Shown here: positions 47,501 through 62,500 of the stretch, piece after piece
Position numbering within the stretch: the first letter of the stretch is position 1
Layout: the number at the start of each line of letters is the position of its first letter
NCBI GenBank assembly: GCA_907163375.1
Contig: CAJQUW010014291.1
Span: forward strand, 58,501-122,500
Origin: Prostheceraeus crozeri
Taxonomy: Eukaryota > Platyhelminthes > Polycladida > Euryleptidae
Direction of reading: 5' to 3'
Length of the DNA stretch: 64,000 nt
Notes under the pieces: model-generated
Seen by the model: the letters and a program-made list of their open reading frames with translations, nothing else
Databases searched by the model: none
Told to the model about the DNA's origin: nothing
Program-made: the position numbers and the translations under genes

Positions 47501-50500
47501 AGAAGTCAAATATTTCATCTACGCTGAAAGAACTGGTAATTGGTCATTACACCTTTCCTCAGAAAGACGAATGTTGAACTTTTTGCTGCAACAGACCATT
47601 TGCATTATGCGAAGTGTGCCCGACTGCACTTGCGGAATATGCTGGAATTACCAAACAAACATCCTTGGTAATATAAGATGTTCACAAATGGCTATTTTAC
47701 AATACAACGAAGCAACAGACCTAGGCAGGTCTTTGGTCTGATTTTATCATCGAGCAGGTCAAGATGCGCTTAGTCAAGAGTAGAGGTCTCACTAGACGAC
47801 GAGGTATGACGGACAGTGTAATCAGCAAATGAGTACTTAGCATGCATAGGTGTGGTGACGAACTCTATGCACTGAACGAATTGACAGGATTAACAAATGA
47901 AGCAGGCGATCAACATGTTGAGATTGAAATCACACCATTGTTGAAGGATTCTAATAACTGGTGCAAGATTTAGAGTTTTCAGTGCTAAGGGGAGGAGTGG
48001 AGAATGAAGGCACTTGAAATCCGCTTTTCTCTTGAACGTGTGGACTGGCAATGCTTTGAGTCGATAAACATGCATCCACTATGCAAAGATCAGAAATTAA
48101 TAAATTTTCATGAGTAGTGTGATAGCTACATTTCTTAATTGTGCTCTCACGGCTCAGCGGTACGAGTGGCGAGTGTGGGCACCTGAAATTCGTTTTCCTC
48201 ATGAAACTTTGGTCCAGAAAAACCTTGGTTAAGTTAGTGTCGCTTCAGTTCTGCTATATTTGCCAGTACTTCCTTCCACCTTCGACCATTTTTTCAGATA
48301 ATTTTCCTGGAATAGATGCGCCACTTGACGGAAACTTTCCTCTGTGGCGCTGTTATTCCAGAATTCCTAACTTCCTCTTTAGGTATTCCACAGAACAAAC
48401 GACTGTGTTGTAATTCTTCAAATCTGAGCATGAATTGATAACTAAATTGAATCAACCATTATCAAAAATTGACCATCAACAACCTCAACAGTAACAGTCC
48501 TGACTAACAGTAAACACTATTTATGTGATTCATATTCGACTGGATAGACGGAAATTTCAAACTCATTGCAGAAGAGAAAACGCTCGCAAGAACATCATAT
48601 CAACGAAATAAAGCAAAAGAAATATGATTGCATCGTTCATAAACGGAATTAGATTGCTACAAGAACGCATAACTATGCAGCACCGGGGTTCTTCGCTTTC
48701 ACTACTCACAGACATTTAAAACTCTGCAATAGATCAATGAAATCAGTGGTATTTTCCAAAGAATATATTTACATTGAGACTGATGCAAGAACGAAGGAAA
48801 AATGTGCAAAGACAACGATATAGGAACTTTACAAACTATTATCATAAGTTAGTCAGGATAATGCTATGAAACTACCAAATTATCGTCCAATAATCTATTG
48901 GCTAATTGGCTATTTGAACAGTGTCTGCTCAAGACAGGAATACAAATTCGTTTTCGCATGTTACAACTAGTGGAAGGAGAGACGCAAATTTTCGAAAAGA
49001 TATGAGTGAGGAGTGAGACAGAAATATATCTTTAGCTTGAATATAAGTGATATTCTACTATAGATATCCTTGTTTTACATCTACCTAAGTCACGTCATCC
49101 TTGCAATTTTCAATGTAAACAATTGCAAATAAAATGAGAGCAACTGATGCTGAGAACGTAGAAAAGAAAAGACAATTGTACTCGTATTTTATATAGATAA
49201 TCAAATTATGGAAATGATGCGTAACACACAGGAAGGAATAAGTGTAGTTCAGTTCATTGATTGTTTTCTTAATCATTGTGCAACAGGCATCCCAAAAATC
49301 GAAATTTCATTGTTAAGGTCAGACTCAGTAAAATGACTTGTAGATGTATAGGTCGTTTCATAAGTAGCCATACACTTATGTTTCAAGGAAAACATTGAAA
49401 GTTTTAGACAAATTTACATAAATGATTGCGCCACAGGCGCACCAATAGCGAGAATTCATGCTTAGTGAATAAATTTCAAGTGTATCCGTTCATGGCCACT
49501 TCATACAAACCGGTTTGCCATCCATCGTCATGAAAAAAAGCCGGTTTTGACACAGCGAAACAAAGACAGCCGTTTTATTGCAAGAAAAAGAACATCTAAG
49601 CTATCCTGTTCGACTCGAAAATTTCCTCATTGTTTTCGATTTCTATGACACTACAAGGTCATAGGCTTCAGAAAATATTACTGGATTTTAAATATCCAAT
49701 AAGTGTAAATGCTAGGACTTCTAGTTTTACGAAAAGTTTAGGTCACATTTTAACTTTTCATTGGAAATGATTATTAAAATCTGGTTGTTTCAGTTGTCAT
49801 TAGGTTAGCGTGGTAGGCCCGCACGATAAATCGACACAGAGACTTTCTTCTATCCACTGATTATTATGCACATATACTAGTTGAACAAACGTAATATGAA
49901 CACACTACATATTGAGACCTCGATGATTAGATATCATTTGCTGCCTCTTCTACAAACTTACCACATATTCAATATTTTTCATGCACTTCTTGACTACATC
50001 TTCTCGACCAATCCGTCGCAGACCTCGTTCAAGATCATTTCCAGTCACTTTTTCCGGTTGCTGACGCAGCCAAAGACCGAGCATTTCGTATGCACGTTCG
50101 TTATCAGCTCGATATTCCAGCTTTAATTGCGTCACCTCAGACTGAGCAATGCCCAGTTCGCGAGCCAACAGTGACCAATCACAACCCAACTCGTCCGCTA
50201 CTTCACGCAGGTCCAAATCGGACTTGGCAATCGTGTCGGTGCAAAGGGCTATTGAAGAAAAAACATGCGTAAATGAAGTATGACAAAAAGCTTCAAAAAC
50301 TGTTATGCGAAATGGAATAGTTCAGAGGAAAATCGCTTGGGTTGGATTATTCATCGCTCATCTCACATCGGTGCGTTGTCCTCCTTCGTCATGAGAGACA
50401 GGAGACACTCGCATCTACGACTGGGAATGGCTGATACTCGGCTTTTCATGTCATCATGTCTCAAAATCAGATAAAAATGAATTTACAATGTATGCGAATT

Positions 50501-53500
50501 CCATAAATGTCACGGTTCTGTCAAATTCTGATGGCATTTTTCTCGTCAAACTATGTCCATAATGGATCATAGATGTCAATAATACCATACAGTGCAGAAT
50601 GTTAAGTTGAGATTTATCATATCCATCCTTATGTCTCATTCATTATGCATTGATCGAGAAAAGTAAACTGACTTCGACATAAAAATCTGACTCGTGTATT
50701 TAGTCAAGTTAGTGCGCTCTATTTCTCTACCACATCCACCGTCTTAAATGAAAGGTTTCATGTAAAGACTGCGTCATATTAAACGATGATGTCCCAATAT
50801 AGGGAAACGTCTCAATAGATTTCGTTTATATTACAATAGAGAAACAATTGATAGAGATTGCCTTAACAAAAAAGATACGGTATACAGGGACCGGCAAATA
50901 ATCGTTTTTTCTTTCCTTAGCATGATTAAATGCAATTTCGTAATAGATTCGCAATATGACACAGCATGCAACATATAATACATAATGAACATTGCGAGTT
51001 ATATGAATATATGCTGAAAGACCCTGTCTGAATGATCGTTTATCTTCATAACATGATCAATTTCTTGAGTTGCAACTTTCTGAGCAACTTCCAAAAATTG
51101 CACATCTTCATGAGCCAAATTCGTACAATATGACACTAGCTTACCTACGACTACATCCACACCAACTTTAGGCAAAAAGGAAACATATCATTTTGTACGT
51201 TGGTTTGGAAAACTCCTTGACGCAAATAGTACGATCTTCGAACTCCTCACTTAGCATGGTGATTGATTTTGATTCGAGATACCAACAAGAGTCTGATGTG
51301 CATTTTCGCTGTCAGTGGAAGCTTCTTCTTCGTCCACACACCTTTCATAGCATCAAAATGTCAAGTGGACTGTGTGTAGGGTGCACAAGATGTTCGAGTC
51401 ACGTGACAATCGGCTACCTGGTCGAAACGTGCTCACTATCATAGCAGGTGATTATCAAAAGTTTGTTGAGCATTTCAAATATTTTCAAGATGATGAGAAT
51501 GCAGAAAGGCATCTGAGCATTTCGATGAATATGAATGCTCAGTTTCAAGAAAGGAGGACGACCATATAGCCTGACCACTATGCCTCATATTGATCATTTG
51601 GTTCGTTTATAACTTGAAGAATATCATGTGACTCTGCCTATAATCAAACAGTTGTCTTACGACTCCGACACAAAGCCTAATGGATCTCTGTAACTAATTT
51701 CGACGAATTATTTCTACGATTTGAAATTAATAATGTGAAGATAAGCGATCACTTAGACAATTTGTTTCAGGATGTATGACTCACATTAACTTAATTACAT
51801 ATCGTGTGAGGTTGAAGAATGCTACGGATCTTTTGAGAAATTACTTGTAAGCTCGCTAAGAAATAACACAAAAACATGAAGAGAAAAATGAGCAGCTACA
51901 AATTGCTACTTATTAGCATAATTTTGTCATTCACAATTTTACTTTAAGCGACACTTTAATGACAGAATGCCATCTCCCCCACAGACATAATAGAAAGAGT
52001 CAGCTGGAAACTGAACAAATTTGATGTGTCAAATAGGTATGTCATCTAGCTGGATGTTGAGCAAACTGCATGTACATCTATGTCGAATATATTTACTTGC
52101 CTAATTCAATTGAGATTAGATGACAGTGAATAAATTTAATGAGTTAAATAATATTTCTATTAGAAGTGGTTGAAATCAAAAATTCATGTTAATAGAACGA
52201 AGTAACAAGGAATAGCTAAATCGTCTTCCCGGACTACTGAAGGGCTAATTGCCTATTAAGATTACCTTTTAGGGCGATCCAAACAAAATTATCCTAACAA
52301 CCCCGGCTGCTCGGACTCGGCCGCCAACCTGTTCTATGTTTTTGGCTATGAATATCTAATGGCTTACGACTTGTATATTAATAGTAGCACATTCAAAAAC
52401 GTGGAGAAATGATTCTGATAACGGGATGATCAATTTAGCTTGACATACAGACAAAACGTGACAACAGTTGTGATTTTTGTACTCACTTAGGGAGGTTGGC
52501 AGAACTCGATCGGCGGCGTGGGTATCCTCATCATGTCCTGTCTCATGACAACTACCACCCTCAGAAGGTAGGCGAACTTCTAGTGTGCAGATTGGTTTCT
52601 GTTGGCCTCCTAAGCCAGTGTCGTCGGGGCCTGAGGCTGCAGACTGGTTTCGAGAATCACGCATGAAGGCGATTTTGCCCACTGCATCTTGATGGGGATC
52701 TTTGGTGCGAACGCACATGGCCAGTCGATTCTCCCGGAACGCAAGGAAAGGGACATGAAGCTGCTCACCAGTCTTTGCCATAGGCACTAGATTTCCAGCC
52801 ATTTCTAGCCAGCTGGGACGATTGTCCATCACTTCTACTTCCGGTGACGCAGCTTTCAATTCGAATGATTCTTGACATTCAAGGGTCTTGTCCACTTTGT
52901 CGTCTGTGATGCAGAAGCAACGTAGCTGAGCCTCTTCAGCGTCACGTCGTTTAGCAAAAACTACAAATTTGCTCATGTATGGAACCACCATTACTTCTCG
53001 GTACAGCCGACTAGCCATCTCCGTGCTTTCAGTAATCTGTAATAAGACTTTTGTTTAGTATATAAAAGACTAAGTTTTGTTTTCATTAGACTGTCGATAT
53101 GAAATACCTTCCACAGCTCTCCTCAAGAGCTACAATGGAATGACCAATTATAATGAGTGGAATTACAATGCAACGAGGATTATTGACAGTCAACTAAGTC
53201 AAGTAAGGGAGGACTAGAAACCAGATGAGTAGCAACGTCATAACTCTACTTCTGGTGCATTGAATGGGCTTGAACGCTTCAATGCTGACTACCTCTATGA
53301 CTCCAACAAGCTTTCAAGGGATGACGCAATGAGAAGCAAATGCAGATGGTCAAAATGTAAAAAAAACTACAAAATTATAAAACTATTGCCATGTCACATC
53401 CACATAAAAAGCATGGGTTGTGTATAGGCCTACTTTCAGTTCATCCAAATAATTCACTTTCATTAGAGCTACGTGCGCATTTGATGACAGCAAGTGTCAT

Positions 53501-56500
53501 TTGGGAAAGATCCATGAGAAATCGTAGCTAATTTATCTTCCACACATTATTAAAAAAATAGGCATTTAATTCAGCTTTTCCCTAGACGGCTAGAAGGATC
53601 CAAGATAGAAAATAGAAATAATAATAGAAAACTGTACAGATGGAATACAGGGAATGAATAAATAACCCCTAAATGAATTTTAAAAAACGGTGTGAAGCTT
53701 TATGGAGCTTAAGTGTCACTATCCCCCCAATGGAACGTTTGGACGGTAGTGATGCAATTTAATAAAACGTTGTGTGATTTTCAACAGCATTGATGATTTA
53801 AGCAAACAACAGCTGAAAACCAGACATGTGTTGCAATTAATTACATTTTCTGATGAGCATTTTGTAATTGTAATCAATTACCTTTTTAGCCATGTGATTG
53901 AGAAGTTATTGCAATTACTTCACAGTCACCGCCGTTAAATATGCATTTTATACGCAGTTTATATTACTTTGATCCCTTCGTCGATAAGCGTTACCATAAT
54001 TAGATGTGTATACCGAGTGTACAAAAATTGGCAAAGTTATTCGAAGAACTTTACGACGAAACTTGCTGACTGGAAAAAATTGCTTAATTTCCCCTCGGGA
54101 AAAGAGAGGCAAACAATTTCTTCTACAGCAGAAGACACGGTTAAAATCTTAATTAAAATTAAATCCAAACAGATATACAAGTGTCAACTCAATACGTTCT
54201 CCTAAAATCCACCAGCCTCAATTTATCAGCATCATATAATTTCAGGTCGATATCATTGATAGAAGCTGTATCTTCAGTTTGAATATTTGATGTAAGCGCT
54301 TGGGGGAAGTAGAAAAAGGTTGTAATTTTATATCAATCCTACAAGAGTGGTCTTTTTTTCCGGGGAGCTATCGTAATTTACCATAGAATAGCCCGGAATA
54401 AGATATGGTAGGAAAACTTACAGTGTAGCACCGGCAACTATCTTAGGTAATTGAATTTATGCAATTGAGCAAAACGGAGTAATTTACGGTTGTAATCAAT
54501 AACATTTCATGAGCAATTGACAGAAGTCTGCTGAAAACGAATATTAAACAAACGAATATAGTGAAAAAAACGAATATTAATTGACTGCAAAGCAATAAGA
54601 TATCAAACAATAAGAGCATGTGCTAAAAGCATTTTAAGACTGTTTTTTACCTGTTGAGTGTCGATTAACCAGACTCGTGACGATACGGTGGTCGTGAAAG
54701 ACACACAGTCCTTGACGATAGATAAAGGAGTGGAGCCTGTGATGTCTTCCCATGTAGCAGGTTGTGTTCCACCTGTGATAGAACAGAGTAGGCGGAGAGA
54801 TTGATGATGTGGATCGTGTGAACCAGGTGGATTGATCATGCCCTTGGAGATTGGCTTCGGTAGAGGAATCGTAAGTGTAATCGCCTTGTGGAATTTACGT
54901 CGTCGGGGCTCAATCGTAACAATGGGAGATACGGCGACGCGATTACCCAGCAGTTTAGCAACGAGCTCAGGTGGGATAGGGCATGCCTGAAATGAAGCAA
55001 TGTGTTGTGAAGGTAAAAATACATAAATACAGATAAATGTATATTTTTTCCTTTAAAACTCTTTCAGGCCTGTGATTAGCCTATGAGAAAAATTGAGGAT
55101 TTTCCCTGAAAAATTTGAGGAATAGAAACGGAACCTAATATGGTAATTGCAAAAAACCTCCAAATTTTACCATGGATTTTGGGCCAAACTTCAAGTCATG
55201 AAGGTCGAAGAAGGCAACCCCAGGGTTGACCACACCACTTTTTGAAGTTGTGTATATTACAAAGGGATATTGGCCTGGTCATTATCACTTCCCGCGTTGT
55301 TACGAATTTAATTTGTTGACCTCAAGTACTATCTGCTTAGAATGTGTCGAATAGAGGATGTCAGATGAAACTGCTGATATCGCTGTGCTTCACGCTATCG
55401 TCGCCAATTCAATTATGCTTGTCAGATTTGTATACTGCAATTTTTTTGAATGCAGGAAATATCCTAAATGCAGGCATCAGGGGCTATTGTGACGATTAAT
55501 TTTCACAGATTTTAGGCAAATTTTGGGAGGAGAGTAACCCATAACTATAAAAAGATCAAAATCGTTGACGGAATGCATTGCTTGTGGCTTAAAAAAATTC
55601 AGTATTATGAAGGATACGCCACATTACACACTAATATATTAATATTATTTTTTACTGCATAAGTTTTGGTGGCTCTTGTTTACCTGTCAGCGCTTTGATC
55701 ACATCACTCCAATCTACATTCAAATGAACATGAATTCTCTCAGACAACACAAAACAACTGTTAGGAACAGGCTTGTCAGCTAAGTCGTTGGTCTCATCTA
55801 GGCAAAGAGTGAAAGATTATCACCTCTATTCGCATGAAGTTCCGCTGAGATATTGACATCCACATCTTGCAGTAGACCCAGGTTGAAAATCTACCAACCC
55901 AGTAATATGTGGTTTGAATGTATTCATTAATCTAAGTTCGCATTCAACGATAAACGATGTGTGCATTACTTTCACACCAACCTGTGTTCAGATGCCGGTC
56001 TGCAAACCCTGGAAAACGTAGCTGCAGACTCACGGGATAGCACAGCCTCATAAGCTTATAACTCCCACACACTAGTGACCAGGAGGCATATAGACACTAC
56101 ATTTAGAGATCATCCGCTTTACCCCATCGGATGTGTTCATATTCAGCGGATATATAATGGAAGAGAATGAGTAAGGCAAAAGCTTCAGTTGATAAGAGCA
56201 TTGAAATCCAAGTGGACTAGGCCACCTATACGTTATCACATAATGGATATAGAAGATCGATATCCTAAAGTTCTTTAAGAAGCAAAGGCATGCATTTGGC
56301 AACCCTATAGTCGCAGAAACATAATGAAGGCTGTGAAACAGGTCAAGATAATTAATGAAAATAATTGAATAAGAATTTTATTGCTGGAATTCTCCGCAAC
56401 GTTATAATGTTGAAAGTAAAAATTGATTGCAGTGTTCAAATATACAATTTCTGTTGGTTGATCGCTGTATTTCACTCATTAAATACGTGAAAGTGATGCA

Positions 56501-59500
56501 CTAAGGAGTTCGACAGACAACAACTTCAGACTTCTCTGCATAGCAAAATAAGTCCGGACCAACCCAAACATTTGCAGCCATGTAGCTTCCAGAAATGAAA
56601 ACGACGTGAAATAAGAACACGTTATAAATCATAATTGTTCAAGCTCAGCAGTCAGGATGTAGGATACATGTTACAGGATTCTATCTCAGCTTCTTGATTG
56701 GAAGTTAACATATCATCGCCATTCGCCAAAAAATACATTATCCTACATTTAGTCTGAAATGTGTCACATTTGAGGAATTTCTCTTAGTGAAGCTATATTT
56801 GAGGAATTTTTGAGGATTTGAGGAGTAAAAAATATTTGAGGAATCTGAGGAGTAATCACAGGCCTGCTCTTTTTGGCGACCAATGCAAGCAGAGTACGTC
56901 ATACGCGCATTGTTAGAAGTCACCACGATTGACAAGACATCTTTGGAACACATTTAGATTGTGCGTGCACAGCACGTCATGGTCATTTCCGGCAATGTAA
57001 TGAATTTCACTTCGGTCGCGATAAATAAACAAGGTCAATTTTAAATACGATCGTTGCGAAACTCAATTTTAAGCCTGATTTCTACATAGATTACAGCATC
57101 GCATACCTACAATTTGTGAAATTCTGATATGAAAATTCACTGTGCATAAATACAAGTAACTTATATTTAGCAAGGAGATATATCAATAGAAATGATAGAT
57201 CAAAACTCGATTTCAAAACTGGCGAACAATACTAAGTTTCTTTGCAAATTATTATGTCTGCCAGCTAGTGTAGTACAAGAAAAGTAATACAATGGGCTAC
57301 ATATTCAATTTCAGTGTTATTTCATTAGGTAAGCGCGCCTCAAAGTTGTAGTGTGGCCAAAATTTACTTGTTTTTATTTGCTCAATCAATGCTAACCGCA
57401 TCCCTTATCCCTGTTCGCCACATGTTTTCATCTAATTCATCAGCGTTGAAGCGCAGGAGCGTTGCGAAGTTTCGTGATGTCGTCATCGGAGACACGCTCT
57501 CAATTGAGAGAGATTGGTGCAACGTGCATGGGAAGACGGCACATGGACTGTCTCCTCTGATAGGTATGATGTTTGAAGCTTGATTGACCTGCCTCGAAAA
57601 CGCAACGCTCCATAACACTCACACAAAGCAGAAATTAGTGGTGAAGTTGAATGACAGGTATCATTCATCAATTGAAACATCGATAATCAGAGACATTCAC
57701 TAAAAGTGATGATAATACTGTATTATCATTATGCAAGCTATATTGCACATCATTACACCGCAGAAAATTGTAGCTAAATGACAGGCCAAATTATCAAGAA
57801 TTTACATCAATTTGAGCCACTATAACATATTGGAGATTAAAGTATCATAAAAGATGTCACCAGTTTTAATAAACAAAGTATCCAAAAATATGATTCTCAT
57901 ATGACTTCAACTTCTCACTCTAAAATCTAAAAAATTAAGGTTAAGCCAAAATCGTCAATAACTTATTCGACACTCTGAGTCTGCATTTGCCAGTCTGATG
58001 GAAATCTATAGAAACACGCATTAATGACAATTTTATCACTATTATTGTGCCTAGAAACACAACGAATTCAATGACTGACGATGAGCATGTGACTTTCGAA
58101 GAGCAGTCTTATGAAACATTTAAACTCTTAATTGTAGCCGCTTCTCTCCATGCACATGTGCCATCAATTCTGTTTTCGGATGCTGTGCGCAAACGATGCT
58201 ACTTGACATGGTGAGAGGTGTCTCGTTTAACTCAGAAGAGTTAAGATTGAGACAAAGTCAAAAATTCGACCGAACTACATCTTTAACTAAATATATCCGA
58301 TGGAGAGCAAAAATGGCAAGATGTCTAACGTAAGTTTTCCTCCTCTAACATGAACTCATTCAAATAAGTCGATAATATGCCTATGTCAACTGGACAAAAC
58401 TGCATATTCCGGTGGGTATGTGTCAACGTATATGCGTCAGCATCATACAACATCGTCATAAGCAGGAAGCATCACAGCATTTCCCAGTACCTGAAGTCCA
58501 ACGCGAATTCGTTTCTGCAGAGCACCCTCAGGGAACACTGCTTGCGCTTGTGATACCACCGTTGAGCTTATGACACCGCCCTCTGAGCCAATGTGTGCCA
58601 TTTCCTGACGAACACGTGAAATGAGAGCGAAATATTGAGGGAAATCACTGGTAAGAATGCGAACAATACGCTTCTCTTGCAGTTCTTCGTTCGTCTCCAG
58701 AGGTTCTGCAAATGACAATGAAAAATGCTAAGGAAATTATTCCAATGAACATAGTGGGCGCCATATCAAAATATTCTCACCGAAGTTGCTCCCGAGCGCA
58801 TCATGGACTGCTTGTTCAGTTGCCTCCACACTATGCTCTTTCCAGCTTTCACCGTTGTCTGATCGCATTATGACAATTTCACGTTCCCGTCCTCGCACAG
58901 AGGCGAAATGAGGCACTTCGAGCAGTACAGGGCTATTGAAGCGACAATGAGAAGGCCCCATTTCAAGGACACGACATGCTAATCCTTCGCCATCATTTAG
59001 CGGTGGTGAGTGAATAACTTTTTCGGGCCGCAACATGCGACAGGTGACACGAGTCGGCATGCTTGCTGCTGAAGAAGGAACGATTATCCTCATTCCAGGA
59101 TGCCGACTGCCACGCATTGCTCCACCACGGGCATCCACGAGGAAAGATACGAGGAAGCTGAAATCACGGGTTGTCATGATCGTAGACTGAAATAGCTACT
59201 GACAGATCATCATAAAAAATCAATTATCACAGAGATCATTCAACAATTACCTCATTACTATTTTGAACTCATAATTGATGATTTCAGCAGGGATTTATTC
59301 TGCCTGCTGAAATGCAGTCCTATACAAAGATCGAGGTCGAGGTCAGGATTTCACCTGGGGTGGGGGGGGGGACAACAACTTACTGATTACTGATTGTGTC
59401 TCTCAGACGCCACATCAGCGTTAGCAACTACGTTCCTGGCATTGACGAGGATTTCCGAGAGATTAGTTCGTTGAAAGTTAGCATGACACTTGTACTAAGA

Positions 59501-62500
59501 GCCGGGGTAAAGAAGTTTGTAAACCTTGTAAACCTGCATCCATCGAAGAATAACATGGCCTTCAATGGTGGCGCACGACCGCTATTCATTTGGCAAGCTA
59601 AAGTGGATTAGACCAGATTATCATCCTCACCCCACTTTTACCAGTCATCATCGTCACTTCAAAACAGAAGTGCATCATAGACAACGATTACTTAATGAAC
59701 ATTTTCATTTTTTTCAAGTCTCATTATTAATAAACTTGTTTAGATAAGTTTAGAAGACTCCAACGAAATCACGCATGAATTTCATAATGTTTTCTCCTAA
59801 ATTAAAATGTTTGCGTAATCGTGACAACCAAGTATTCTTTCATTTACATAATCATTGAAGATCTCTACCGCATAGGCAGGTAACTGTTCAGTGACCCTCT
59901 CTATCTATTATTAGGTTAACAAGATGACATAGATGATGTCGGTGGCTCACCAAAATAGCTTCAGCAGATCACATATCTTTGGTTTGTAAAGGGCGACATT
60001 ATCACTGATTATGTATATAACAATAAAAACGAATGCAACAACTTGCATATTAATGATAAACAATGTCAGACAGAATTATGAAGCATGATTGATAATTATT
60101 AAAAATGCAGCTTTGCTCCCTATTCACATTACATTGCCACCATTTGTCTTTAAATGAATACCAACACCGCATATAACATTAATTTCAAAAACCGTCGATA
60201 TTATAAAACTGACCGCTTCTCCATTTCTTCACTACTCACCACATAACGAGCTCTTATTCTATTTTAATGCCCTTCAAACCAATAACATAAGCTTTTGATG
60301 TACATCTCAATAATAACAAACTTACTCCTGTGCGATAGAATAGCTGAAACAACGTTCTCTGAAATGTCTGAAATCATAAATGCTTTAATCACTCCCCTGT
60401 ATAGTCTCCACTTGAAGCGTTCAATTCATGTCCTTCGATCGCAATCATTGAAAGATAAAAGGTAAAGACATGGTAATAAGCTAAAGCACCTAAAAAGGAC
60501 ATACCGTAATTGATAGCAAGTTCAAAATGCTGATATTCCTTTCGTCTTCGGGATCTTATTTGTAATAGCAGATTGGAGAAATGCTGTAGGTGACGGAAAT
60601 GTAGTAGAGGCAAATTTTTGAACAACAAAATGCTATGCAGAAATGAAAGTGAGATAATCAAACCCTAACTGAAAAGTCAGGTGGACAATGAAAAACAAAC
60701 TAAGAGTATGACTGAAATAAAGCGGAAGGCGCGAAAATATTTGACAGATTAACCCAGCAAATTACACTTTGGGAAAAGCTGAATGGTCGACTGCCACAGC
60801 TGCTTTCGTAGTCTATGATAATCTTCACAATCCATGAAAAACAGCCTGGTAATATGCAGAGAATCTAAGAAACGTACGAGAAACGATGGCAAAATCGGCA
60901 TTTTGAGATAAGTTGCTGAGCAGTGCTATGGATAAAGCATTAGAAAACAGTATACAAAGACATTTATTTGTGGTTTGCTGCAGCATGGATGAGCTTTAAG
61001 ACTGGCATAAAAAAACTGGAGGCATGTGAAATGCAGTTGGGGAGAAAATGAGAGAAGATACATTTGACAGAACATCGTACAAATGGGGAATGTAAACAAA
61101 GAAAGATGTCTGAAAAATCAGAAGGAGAACTAATGGCTTCGATATGTCAGTCGACATGATGGACTAAGAAAAAGAAAAAAATGGATTTTGTGAAAGACCG
61201 GAAGTCTTACGTTCAAACAGATAGGATTGCCGAGAAGGAAGGAGCAAAGGACCCACCAGTAGGCAGAGAAGCAAATGATGATGATAGCGACAAAACGACA
61301 ACAAAATTACAATACTTTTGTAGAAAAAATCACTTGACTAAATTCAGTCACATACAAGAAGAGAAGCTGATCCCTGTGACGCGCAAGATTAAGTTGACCT
61401 GCACAAAAATTGACACAGATGACAGACTGAATGCCAGAACGACTGCTTGAAAACGCATTTACGTGACTCCAGGGTCTCCAATTCAGTCCAGATACATTTA
61501 TCGAAGCAAAAAAGAAGGTAAAGCCAACGCATTTTCTGAGTACTTCTTGATTTCACATACTGCTTCAAATCCGATCCTTTTGTGTCTTATTGCACATTTT
61601 AGAGAATTGTGGAACTCGATGAAATTTTTGTTCAATTTACGAAAATGTTGGAAATAAATACCTTAATTCCCAAATACCTTGGCGTAATTCCTTAATTTTA
61701 CATCCGCCAACTTTTTATACTAGACCTTACTCTCATGACGTTTAAGCCGGAGGCACACCACTAATCTTCATTGATTTTATCATTGGGCCGTCGGCAGTTC
61801 CAAGCCAGTTCGCAAAATCGGCCGGTCTAGACTGGACCTACCAACTCGCTTAAAGGCATCAAACATCAGAAAGAATGTGAATAGACGAACTCCGCAGCAA
61901 ATCGTGCCCTACTGAAGAAATTGGAACAGCAATGTACTGAGATGGGAGATGCAGTACCACAACTAAGAAAAGGGTCAGTGGATCAAAAACTGTATTGCCG
62001 ATGAAATGCATATACAGTCGGAATGACAGACAATATTGATGAAGGTCTATAAAGGATTAGTCCGGCAGCCAGAACGAGTTTCTGCAGGGAACGAGGCCGA
62101 AAGTGAGACTTTCACAGAATGATGTACACCCTATGCCTACTACGAATCAGCACGTCTGCCGAGTTCTAGTGAGTTCCTTTTCTTGTCAGACAAGATCAAA
62201 GAAAAACACATGTAAATCCAATGGGACGCAGATTGCAGTTTTTGGCAAAAATGAAATTTTCTATGTTTTCTCTGATTAAACGAAAAGTACTAAGTCCAGA
62301 GTCACAATTTTTGACATGGAATGTCTTCAGGTCATTTCCTATGATATGCATGTGCTTTTATCATGCATCTAATCGGGAATGCATGCGAGAATGTGGTTAA
62401 ATGTGGATAAAGTTGCTCAAAATGTTTGTGTTTGCCGACATTAAGAAGCTCGCCAAATCTAAATTTGTTTAGCTTTATAGACAGGAGTTCATGAACATGA

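Larger units (their letters stand above)
44181..49961 (-). other. ankyrin intron (5.8 kb)
   Basis: Canonical ends (gtaagt at 49961, cgaaacag at 44181). It contains the 240-base-arm hairpin at 45702 and a pair of diverged direct repeats at 47978 and 48149. Nothing else was recognised in 44181-45600, 46374-47970 or 48230-49961. Confidence 0.7.

Noticed and set aside
60504-60552. Exon-like block with good gtatgt donor on the minus strand ([16 protein letters not shown])
   Set aside because: Its outgoing phase does not fit either acceptor of the first ZU5 exon, and the acceptor has no pyrimidine tract.
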